The position numbers and the translations under genes were made by a program. 64,000 bases of DNA from Pratylenchus scribneri. Taxonomy: Eukaryota; Nematoda; Chromadorea; Rhabditida; Pratylenchidae. Below are positions 48,668 to 59,173 of the stretch, in pieces; within the stretch, counting starts at the first letter, position 1, and every line of letters starts with the position of its first letter. The notes under the pieces are model-generated. The model did no database searches. It was not told where the DNA came from and saw only the letters and a list, made by a program, of their open reading frames with translations. Where the stretch lies: the NCBI GenBank assembly GCA_030063045.1, contig JAQSEB010000010.1, positions 2,101,501 to 2,165,500 on the forward strand, written 5' to 3'.

Positions 48668-51334
48668 CTTTAAAGTAAAGGAAAATGAATAATTGAAAAA
48701 TCGGGGGAAAAATGGGATTTTAATGAAAATAATACCACTTTTATATGGCAAATTAATATTTTAATTCAATTTAATTCACTGACCATATTGTCGGACAATT
48801 AATGTGATTTAGGATGAATAATTTATGTCCAGTAGTTTTGTATTTAACTTGGAATTGGAATATAAATGTGGTGGTTAATTTTGTTGAAATTTAGGGAAAA
48901 TGAGAATGCGCACAAATTTGGAAGAAGAACAAATTTGAGGAAAATGCGGGGAAATGAATGAATGAATGGGAAATGGGTGGCGAACGGTAGATTTTGGGAA
49001 GGGAAGGAATCATTTGGGGCGGAGCAATTGGAGGATGTTTGGCCCTGGAAATGAGGGGAATTTGTATGAGGGCCATTTCCTCTGGGGCTGCACCGGTACT
49101 GGCAAGTGCCAACATTTCCCCTCGGCACATTTTCCTCCTGGCCCCGCCCATTGGCACATTTCCTTCTCCTTCCCTTGGGGGTGGATTGTTGCTCGCCCAT
49201 TTCCCCCCAAAATGAACAGCCAAAAATTAGGGGAAACGGGGTCAACCTCCATTCTTTCCTTCCTTCCTAATAAATGAGAACATTTTGGTGGGTAATTGTT
49301 TCGAAAGAAGCTGGTGGGGGAATGAGGCGATGATCAAATGACACATTTTGGGTGGGAGGGATACGGAGATTGGATTCGCATGGCAGGAAAGGGGAATAAT
49401 GCGCGAAGAAATATTGGGGGATTTGAGGGAAGCTGATTATGGTTTAGAAAAATAATTCAAAATTTCATTGCCAAATTTTTTATTTGTTTGAATTGAACAA
49501 ACAGGCGGAATTAAAACAAAACAGGCAGAATTAATTGTTTGGGAAATATTCGTAAACATTATCGTATTCTCTCTCTCTCATTCAATCAAACCAATTTTCC
49601 CTTTTGGTCCAAATTTATGTGGGCAACGAAGAATGCCAAAGTCCTCCATCGAATTGGGCACAAAATTGACCCACTCCACAATAAATGGTGCGCATAAATG
49701 CCGCCAAAAATAAGCGGGTTTTTGTTCTTTTATTGCGCAACAAATTCGCCCCCTTTTGAATATTTGGATCATGAATAATTGAATGGATGGGAATTGGATG
49801 GATGGAGGAAATGGGTATAAATTGTTGCCTAATTTTATGAATTAAATTTGGTCAAAACTCGGTCAAATCAAAATATTTATTCATTTATTGCTACTGCCTC
49901 ATTTCTCATTTGCCTTTTGAACTTTATGTTTTTATGCTTCCACTTTTCCATTGTTTTGCCATCCTTTTCGGCCATTTAATGATCGGCAAGAAAAGAAAGC
50001 GGGCAGTCGAAATTGAACCGGGAAATGGCCATTAAATGGGTCAATCCATTGCAAAAATGGACAATGAAAATTGAAAGGGGAGGGAATGGATTGCGCGAAT
50101 GGACGGCGGCGGCCAATTATTCGGCCATTTTCCCCTTCCTTTTTACTGTGGATTGGAAGCAGTGGCAATGGCCTTTTGAACGGCACCGCGCTCGGATTTA
50201 TGGCCTCATCCCCATGGAAGGGAAGGAAGATTAATTCGACTCATCCCCCCTCCCTCCCACATCAAATTGTCCACTCTTTGATCCTGCCCTTTGGCTACCA
50301 ACCATTTCCGCTTATTTTGGCAACAATCCCAAAGGCCATTCCCTTGGAGGAAGCCCCATTTTTTTGCTGTTGTTTTTTGGTATTGCCAATCTGTTTTTCC
50401 CTTTATTTATCCGCTCTTCAATTTATGGATTATCTCATTCCTTCCTTTTTTCATTGTTTTCTTTCCTTCAAGGGTGAATATAATTTTGGCAGATGCGCTA
50501 AAATGAAGTGGAAAATGCGCGTATGAAAGGAAATGGCCGTTGAATTATTTCCACTCAATTTGATTGGAGTAAATTTTTGGGCTGACTTTGATGGGTTTTG
50601 GTTGTTTCGTTGACCTCAGTCAGCCGTCTTTTTTGGCAATTTTTCGCAGCAACCAAAACCCATTTTTGGAAGGAATGATGCGCCAATAAATCAAATCAAA
50701 ATATGTGAGGGGATGATGCCCAAAAATATCATTTATTTGATGGTCAATTTGCTGGAAAATGTCAACTCCACTCTCCCCCGTCCCCATTCGCGCACTTTTA
50801 TTGGGTTGGCGCCCAAACACAAAATGAATGGTCAATTCCTCTCCGAATTTATCCCCGCATGAATTTCTCGGCCATTTAGTGCAGCACATTTCAGAAAAAC
50901 AGCTGTGATCCAAAAATGGATTTGGAATGGCAAAATGTGGAAATAAAAAAAATTGAAGAGCCCTTAAAAATAGATGGGAAAGGCCCAATGGAATTTACGA
51001 ATTCGGCCAAGAATGGCAAAAAAAATGGCCAATTTTTGGGGAGGGCAGCTAATCTTTTGACCAAAATAGATTAAGATGAAAATATTATTGTTAGAAGTAA
51101 TGAAATTTCGAAGATGAAGTATTTTTGTAGAAGTATCAATTTCCATCAGAGAATTGGTTGAACTTTGAATGAATGGAATCCAATTTAAAAAACATCCAAA
51201 ACATATGGAAACAGATGTTGACAAATAGGATGGAGTGGATTTCGGGAAAAACTCAATTTAATCCTTCAAATTATGCCTAAAATTTAATTGTCGACAAATT
51301 GGAGTAGGCAAAAATAAATTGAGTATTCCGATTA

Positions 51335-51590
51335 GTTTTTGGCTCATATCTCAACGAGGGAATAGCCAATCTGGGAAGGCGATATATAACTTTAAAAAAT
51401 GTTACATGTCTTTGAATGTAATAAACACAAATTATTCCGACTTGGAAGGAGAAGTCGCTTATTTTAGAAAATATTTTAACATTTCAAAACAATTAGTAAA
51501 GCCACTTTTTAGAGGACATTTAGGGCTCTAAAATGATATATCGCCTTCCTAATTTGGTTGCTTCGTTATTGAGATATAGCCAAATAAAAG
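51335..51590. repeat. MITE-like palindromic repeat, family M2, copy 4 (internally shortened)
   Basis: It starts tttttggctcatatctcaacgag and ends gagatatagccaaa, with the gccactttttagaggacatt arm intact. The left arm is shortened relative to the other copies. Confidence 0.65.
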
Positions 51591-52899
51591 GCCCAGGTTC
51601 TGAACCGACTGTTTTCGAATAAATTGACCAAAATGCCATTGGCAACAATCACAATTCCCTTCCTTCCTTTAAATGTAATTGAATTCATTCCACAGTCCAT
51701 TCCATTTCCTTTTTTTTTCTTCTACTTCTTCAATTGGCCATTTTGGTGGATGATTCGTTTCCGTCCAAATTGTGGCCATTAATCAAAGGTTGAGTGGATT
51801 TAAAGCCCAAATAAAGGTTCCCCTCTCCCACATCCATGAATTATTCCGCCAAAGGAAGGATGAATCCAGAGAGTACTTAATCCAGAGGGGGCATAAATCC
51901 GGCACAAAAAGAGGGGGCGATAAGTTTTGGTGGGCTTCCCTAAAATACCAATAATGTGGGTGAATAGAGCGAACAGGTTGGAAAATGGGAGGGCACGGAA
52001 ATTGGCACAATGAAATGAAGAGGGCGGAAATGGCCTAAAAGGAATAAAGGGAAATGGGCCAAAAGAATACCAAAAGGGAATTGGGAAAGTTTGTGGTGGA
52101 AGGTGGCCACTCGATCGGCCAAATTATGCAATTTTGTGAGGGCCACAAAAGAGGGAATATTCCACATTGATGATGCCCTAGAGTGGATGAATGGGCGGCA
52201 TAAATCCTTTTGGGAAGAATTTTTTTGGGTAGCCAAAACTTTGCCCCATACAACAATGATTATGGTTGGAAATGGGCCAATAATGTGGACATTGCGTGCC
52301 ACAAAAATGAATGCAAAATTATTAGAAAAAGACTATTGATGAAGGCTTTGGCCGCCAATTTGTGAGTCAATTTATCTTTGTTTTATTTGGACAATGGAAA
52401 ACACCAAAAATAACATTTAAAAATGAACTTCAAAGCAAATTTGGCCGAATGAAATATTAACCCGCAGTCTTATCGCCTCCAAAACGCAACATTTTTATTC
52501 GGTGGCGACCACAAAAACAACTCGTAAATCAGCGGTGGGGGCCCCTTCCCCACCAACAAAAGAATTGGGGCTACCGCTGAAAGGCCCATTAAGCGGCGAT
52601 GGCGACCGACCTTTTGCACCAACAAAAAGGCAATTAAGGAAGGAGGGGGGAAGGAGGTTTGGCGGCACAAAAATAGGGGAACATTCCGCCGGGCACCCGA
52701 CACCGACGACCAATGGACACTCCATAATTCACTCGAGGCGTAGAGAGGGGAAGGATCAAATGTGGCTGAAAATGGATAAAATTAAAGAAGACAAAATATT
52801 TGATTGTAAGACAAAAGGAATTTTCGGACCAGGGAAAAGAAGGCCAAAATATTTGGCCATTGCTCCCCCTTTTATTAACCAATTTAGGGCTAAGTAAGT

Positions 52900-53222
52900 T
52901 GTTCGGGGCGAGAGCTGGGTTTTGACTCCAGCCCTGGGCCTTCGCCGGAGGTCTAAAGCTCCCAATGGCCAAATGAACTATGATAGGGATTTTAGGGAAT
53001 GAACTTCAAATTATTATTTATTTAATTGTGCCTGAAAAATGTGATACTAATATGAAGGGAAAAAAGTATTAGGAGAGGAAAAAGGATGGATTTAAAAAGG
53101 CAGATTGGGGCAATATTTGATTGATAGGCTGGGTGATGGGGTAATGGGGCAAAAAGTGGGGATACACATACACGGTACAGTAGGATGAATAGGAAAGGTT
53201 CTTTAGGCATTGTTGGCATTGC
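52900..53222 (+). repeat. Dispersed element R5, copy 2
   Basis: It is the reverse-complement counterpart of 35205-35530, with shared landmarks tttaattgtgcctgaaaaa, tgataggctgggtgatgggg, ggatacacatacacggtac and ttaggcattgttggcattg. The GC-rich end contains gggttttgactcc. Confidence 0.65.
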
Positions 53223-54789
53223 CCCCTGTTTAATAGATTCATCTAATTCATTCCACTGATTCTGCTGTCGGGCAAATTTCCAATGCCAACATAAAAGGCG
53301 ATTAATTGGAGAAAGTGGCGGCAAATTGGATAGTCAATCGAGGATGGGGAACAATTTTGGTGGCTCGAAAAGGATCATTTTGCTGGACCCCATCTTTTTT
53401 TGGACATAAAAGCGAGATTGCGCGAAAATTGGCCAATTGCTTCTTTTGTAGGCGCTTTTTTTACGGCGCCAATTCCGCCTCTTTCCCACGGCCCATATCC
53501 ACCATCCTTTGGGGCCAAGGATTGCGACTGGAAGGGGATGGATCCAATTGCCAAAAGGGGGTTACACCACAACCGCAAAGCCAAAATGACATTGAGGATG
53601 GACCCAAAATTCGAGAAGACATGAAGAAGGTCAAATTATAAACCATCCAATCCATGTTATTTTTGTGCTTTTGATGAATCCGCCATTGCCCAAAATGGAG
53701 TCAAATACCACATAAATATATCTTTCAATGTGAATATATTTGGAATTTTTTCCAAATTCAATTTTCCACAAAAATTTAGCACATCTTAATTTCGCGCATT
53801 TCTCTCAACAAATCAATTTTGTACGGCTGAATGAGGCCCACCACCTCTTTTATTTGGAAGTGGGGATTGTGTTTGGTTTTGGTGGACTTATTAGCCTCTC
53901 CATTGGTCGAAATAATTTGCACAACGGGGGAAGGAGGGGGTACGGATTTCCTGGCTGGGTTCAATTAGGCAATGAATGGAATGGAATTGGGGCCCAAAGA
54001 GTGCAATCCAAATTTTGGGGGTGGCTGGCTGCCAGGCACAAATTAATTATTTTAGAAGAGAGCATTGAGCATATTTCCTGCTGTTTTGAGTGGATTGAAG
54101 GGGCTTGGGGGAGGGAGGGGACACCTGCTAATTGCTTCCTCCAAGGCAATAGAATAATAATATTTATTTGTCCGGCACAAGGCAAGGGGGGATACGGTCA
54201 ATATGGATGGGAAAGATATGTTTTGGGATGAAGCATTAACCGGAGAATTGATGAAAGATAACAAGAAGGTTGGAACTTGGAAGATAAAATCAAGGCAAAT
54301 TTGATTAAAAATGGACGTCAAAAACAATTGAAAATTCTTGTAAATCCAACAAGCCGACGAATGAATTTGATATGTCAATCTATTGCTGCTGGAGGCATAT
54401 CGGATGAAATCTCAACTTTGATTATTTAGAATTAATTTTCCCGTTAAATTGCTTCAAGCTTCATCATCACTCACAGCATTAGGGACTGGATTTTTAGGTC
54501 TCAAAACCCCAAATAGGTAATTAACTTTTTATTGCAATTTTAAAATGAAATTTTCCCTCATCCTTATTTTTTTACCCCACAAAAGTGGGAATGAAATTTC
54601 ACTAATTTATCGTCTACAACTACACTTCAAAAATTTATTTATTCAAAACAAAATAAAGTCAAAAAAACAATAATCAATAATACAAAACAATAATATGAAT
54701 GAACAAAAAAAAAGAAAACAATAATTGAAGAAAAATACAACAATAATGAAGAAAAGAAAGTGTGTTCGACATCAAATTCTGCATTTAAT

Positions 54790-55564
54790 TTAATCTTCCT
54801 GTTTTTCGCCAATTTTTTGAACATCTTCGGCTGTCGGCATCCCATATTTCTTCATGATTTCCGCCTCTCCCAGTCGTCCATCGCGCATATAGACCTGAAA
54901 ATTTAACAAATTAGTGTTGAAAAAAATCAATTGATTGAACTCACATTTTGGCCCCAGTCGAGATATTCATCAATTAACTTCTTGTAATAGGCAGCTTCTT
55001 TTGCATTTTGTCGACCGCCGGCGGTTGAAGAGAAGGCATCACCAATTCCAAAAGTTGCATAGACATTGGCCCGTCGTTGCATTGAATCCTGCTCATAATC
55101 CTTGAGGACGGTGGATGCCCGGATGCCATTTGCGCCGCACAGCTCAACGATCACATTGTATTGGCCCTAAAAAATAAATGTCATTTTTAAATATAAGGTC
55201 CCCGGGTTTTTACCTGAATTTCCTTCTTTGAGCTAAGCATTTTCAGAGTCATCGCCAGGTTTCCAAGTGATGGCAGGGGATGTTTCTTGCAATGGATACG
55301 AACAATCAGACAAACTGAAAAACAGAAAATATTATTAAAAATGAATCAAATAGAATTAAAACTCACTCATGAACAGCGCAGTGGCAACGGCCAGCACAAG
55401 ATTGACGCATAACATGACCTGAAATTTAATTGGATTTTTAAAAGGAATTTAACTTTAAAATCACTTACGAATATGGGTATAGGCATTCCAAATGTACGTT
55501 CAATGAAATTCAGCACAATTTTGTTGGGAGAAACGGTGGAATGGAAAGCCGTCGTTGTATTCAT
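54790..55564 (-). CDS. Small single-pass membrane protein of unknown function
   Basis: Exons on the minus strand are 55564-55469, 55418-55367, 55314-55214, 55166-54945 and 54894-54790, giving 191 aa. A short N-terminal tail (MNTTTAFHSTVSPN) precedes a hydrophobic segment, about residues 24-55 (FGMPIPIFVMLCVNLVLAVATALFMICLIV), suggesting a type II or signal-anchor topology. The remaining ~135 residues are hydrophilic and well ordered (KKHPLPSLGNLAMTLK, VIVELCGANGIRASTVLKDYE, YYKKLIDEYLDWGQN, AEIMKKYGMPTAEDV). The ordered C-terminal part looks conserved, but I cannot place it in a family. It is divergent from the mucin-like gene, with about 400 bases between starts. Confidence 0.75.
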
Positions 55565-55970
55565 TGTAGAAATATTATTTGGGAAAAGATGATTTGATAT
55601 TTGGGATTGGGAGAAGAGAAATGATAAATTGAGATTATGAAAAGCTGCTTAAATACTATTTGGAGTCGAGCAGAACAGAATTATAAGAGGTTAATATACT
55701 GTACTGCTACTACCATACAATTTAGGATAAAATGTCAATAACTTTTTTTCTTTTTATTACCCTCCATATTTGACATACTATTTGGTTTGAAATCGATCGA
55801 TAAGCGCGAATCTATCGAGATTCGAGAGCTCGAGCAAGTTAAAACAGTTTAGGTTTTGGTTCTAGTTCACTTCCTTTCCTTGATCCTTTCCCCTTGGTTT
55901 GTCAAGAAAAAAACCAATCAAACTATAGAAATTTCAATCCATATATATATTATTTATCATTCAGAAATAA
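55565..55970. promoter_or_regulatory. Divergent promoter region
   Basis: These AT-rich 406 bases separate two divergent starts. A cattcag acceptor lies seven bases before the plus-strand ATG at 55971. Confidence 0.4.
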
Positions 55971-56944
55971 ATGCAAAAGCTAATATTATTTGTGTTTCTT
56001 TCTACTTTCTTGCTTGGATTGAGTCATGGATTTCGATGGGGATTCGCAGAAGAGAAATTGAAAAAGTTTGAAGAGGATCAAATTATGCCCAAGCAGGTAA
56101 GTAATACATTCTCGCATAATAATTATAATTAAAAAATAAACTATGTTTAGGTCCGAAATGTCAGGAATGTTGAAATGGAGGCCACCAACGAAGGATCGGG
56201 AGAAGAAGCTTTGGATCAACCAGCGATGAGACCCCGACGGGAAGTGAATGAAGACGGTTCATCATCATCATCTGACAATACGACAACTGGGGAGGCAACC
56301 ACAATGGAAAAGACGACTGAGGAAACTACAACAGAAACAGAGGAACCAACGACGACCACTGCTGAGGAAACTACAACAGAAGAACCAACGACGACGACTG
56401 CAGAGGAAACTACAACAGAAGAACCAACGACGACTGCTGCTGAGGAAACCACAACGGAAAAAACAATAAATGCCTCAATCATAACTACACCATATGTGCC
56501 AACTACGAAGATAATTATTTTGCCTGATCGTAAATGGATCCTGCATGAAAATGACACTATTACGGATGGTGATGGAAAGCTTATAAAATTCGTAAGTTTT
56601 TCTTATTCAAAAAATTTCGTACATAAACTATAACTATTGCTTTTTAAGGATACTGTCGAGCAATGCATCAAATACATCAATACGGATATGTGGCTCAACG
56701 GTTCATCCGACAAAAACCCAGAAGAATGTGCTGATGAATTGTCGAATATGCAGCAAAGCTATGGGAAATGGTGGGCACTCGGTCTGGCATTCATAATATC
56801 AACGTGTGTTTCTTGCTGCTGTTGCTGTTTTTGTTCGTTTTTCCCTTTTGAAATTGAATTAATTTAAAATTTTAGGCATTGCACTTGATTGCTATCTTCA
56901 ATATACTGACAACCATATTCGATTATTTTCCAGATGATGAATGA
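55971..56944 (+). CDS. Secreted/membrane mucin-like protein, paralogue of the gene at 19649
   Basis: Exons are 55971-56096, 56151-56591, 56649-56807 and 56876-56944, giving 264 aa. If the last intron is not removed, the frame instead closes at about 56866 with a Cys-rich tail. Signal peptide (MQKLILFVFLSTFLLGLSHG), WGFAEE, EEDQIM and VRNVEMEATNEGSGEEA match the small secreted protein at 19649-20114, with the same first intron position. Exon 2 then carries a Thr/Glu-rich tandem tract, with EEPTTTTAEETTT-type units repeated about three times, likely O-glycosylated. A short ordered domain with two Cys follows (TVEQCIKYINTDMW, EECADELSNM), then a hydrophobic segment (WWALGLAFIISTC...). It is probably anchored at or released from the cell surface. 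The function is unknown. Confidence 0.75.
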
Positions 56945-57217
56945 TGATGAGACAATTTGAATTAATTTATATATTGTGCTTTATTAATTTAATTATATTG
57001 TAAATAATTTTCAATTGTTTTTTGTTGTGAAATATCCATCAGATAAAAATATGAATGAATTTATATTTGTAATTATTTTTTTAAATTTTGTTTTATTTTA
57101 CAAAGAAATATTTTTTTGTTTGAATTGGAATTGAAATAACCAAATTTTTTGAATATAATTTAGCTTTATTTCCTTGTTAATGGGCGTTATAAATTCAATT
57201 TTCAGTAATAAAAAAAA

Positions 57218-58839
57218 ATGACTGTTACAATTTTACTTGGTGCTCAATGGGGCGATGAAGGAAAAGGGAAAGTGTTGGATTTTTTGATTGGCCATCAGCA
57301 GGTTTAAATTTAATTTTTTGATGGATGAATTTAATCCAGTTTTTATTCAGGTTGATGTTGTTGCCCGTTGCCAAGGTGGAAACAACGCCGGCCACACGGT
57401 TGTTGCAAATGGGCAGGAATATGACTTCCACTTGCTTCCATCCGGAATGGCTTCCGAAAATTGCTTAAATGTCATTGGGAATGGAGTTGTGGTCAATTTG
57501 GATGCACTTTTTGATGAAATCAAAAAGAATAAACTTCCTAAATGGGAAAAACGGCTATTCATAAGCGATTGTGCTCATTTGGTTTTGCCAATACACATTG
57601 AGGCCGATGGGAGGCAAGAATTGAATTTGGGTGAGAAAGCGTAAGTAAATAAAACAATTACATTTAAATAAAATTATATTTTAAGGAAAATTGGTACCAC
57701 AAAACGTGGAATTGGGCCCACATATTCCAGCAAATGTTTTCGGACTGGCGTTCGTGTATCTGATCTTTTGAATGATCCGGTTAATTTTGAAAGAAAGTAA
57801 ATTACTTAATTTATCCAAAAATTATTTAAATAATTTATTCCAGATATCGAGAACAAGTCAAATTTTATGAAAAAGTCTTCCCCGATATTAAAATCAATGT
57901 TGATTCTGATTTGGCAAAACTTACGGTTTTTGAAAATATTCATTTCTTCAATAATATTTTTAAGGCTCATGCTTCTCAATTGAAAGAGCATAATTTGGTT
58001 CGGAACACGGCAATGCTCTTGCATGAATACCGGATGGAAGGAAAATCAATTTTGGTCGAGGGAGCCAATGGAGCATTGTTGGACATTGATTTTGGTTTTA
58101 TTTTACCTTTACCATTTAAATAATTCAATCGAAATCTTATTAGGAACATATCCATTTGTGACTTCTTCAAATGCCACCGCCGGCGGTGCTTGCACTGGCC
58201 TTGGAATTCCGCCAAATGCCATCAACCAAATTATTGGAATTGTGAAGGCATATCAAACTCGGGTTGGCGCCGGACCATTCCCAACGGAGCTGCTCGATTC
58301 CGACGGAAAACCCAATCATGAAGGTGCAAAACTTCAAGAGATTGGCAAGGAAGTTGGCGTCACAACCGGAAGAAAGCGTCGCTGTGGATGGCTTGATTTG
58401 GTCCTTTTGCGCTATTCATGCATTGTGAACGGTTTTACATCGTAAATTAATTTTATTTTATTCATTTTTCTCAATTTTTATTATTTAATAGATTGGCTGT
58501 TACAAAAATCGATATTCTGGATAGTTTTGATGAGATTAAAATTGGCATCAGCTATGAATTGGATGGTCAACCTTTGAATTATCCACCAGGTTTGCATTAT
58601 TAATTGCATTCAATAAATAATTTAAAATATAATTTTAAGCAACTCCTCAAGATTGGGACCGAATAAAAGTGGAATATAAAACTTTTCCCGGCTGGAAGGC
58701 GGAAACAACGAAGGCAAGGAAATACGAAGATTTGCCCGCTGCTTGCAAGGAATATTTGGAATTTCTGGAAAACGAACTGAAAGTGCCTATAAAATTCATT
58801 GGCGTTGGAAAGGACCGAGAAGCATTGATTTTCCGTTAG
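57218..58839 (+). CDS. adss-1: Adenylosuccinate synthetase
   Basis: Exons are 57218-57301, 57351-57640, 57686-57796, 57844-58094, 58144-58441, 58492-58589 and 58640-58839, giving 443 aa, the normal length. The enzyme joins IMP and aspartate using GTP, the first committed step to AMP. Landmarks are the GTP P-loop [11 protein letters not shown] (residues 8-18, catalytic Asp in WGDEG), [70 protein letters not shown] and the C-terminal [10 protein letters not shown]. An attttcag acceptor lies about a dozen bases before the ATG. It begins 273 bases after the mucin-like gene on the same strand, and another plus-strand gene begins 334 bases after its end. Confidence 0.97.
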
Positions 58840-59173
58840 AATTTCTTTTTCACAAAAACATTGTTAGCCCCGCCATAATTTGTGTAAATTAACCTCATCC
58901 CATCCCCAAACAATGAAAATGCGTAATTCAATTATTTGATTTGAATAGGATGTGCTCATCAACTGTTGTTTTTTGATTGATATTCATCCTTTATTCCCCC
59001 CCCCCCCCCCAATCATTTTAAACAAAATATTATTGTTTCTTTTACTACAAAACATGGTTAAACATTGATGAATAAAATAAATTAATTTTAATTCAATTTA
59101 TTAATATTTTAATTGTTTATATTTTTAATTATATTTTAAATTTGTTTACTTTTTTATTAAAAATGGACAGAAA
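58840..59173. other. Spacer with a poly-C run
   Basis: A run of about 15 C lies near 58996-59010. No gene is seen. The spacing is compatible with an operon. Confidence 0.5.

Larger units (their letters stand above)
48668..54789. other. Gene-poor stretch, right part
   Basis: I can support no complete gene. The plus strand is purine-rich from about 51.7 to 54.2 kb and stays open for long frames (for example 51772-51954, 52091-52339, 52502-52897 and 53740-54231). None starts with a supported ATG or shows a known motif. An M2 copy and an R5 copy lie here. The left end should include the promoter of the BH3-only gene, which reads to the left. Confidence 0.4.

Noticed and set aside
52502..52897. 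131-codon plus-strand frame, Lys/Gly-rich
   Set aside because: Starts at GTG, no splice sites, lies in purine-skewed DNA adjacent to a repeat.
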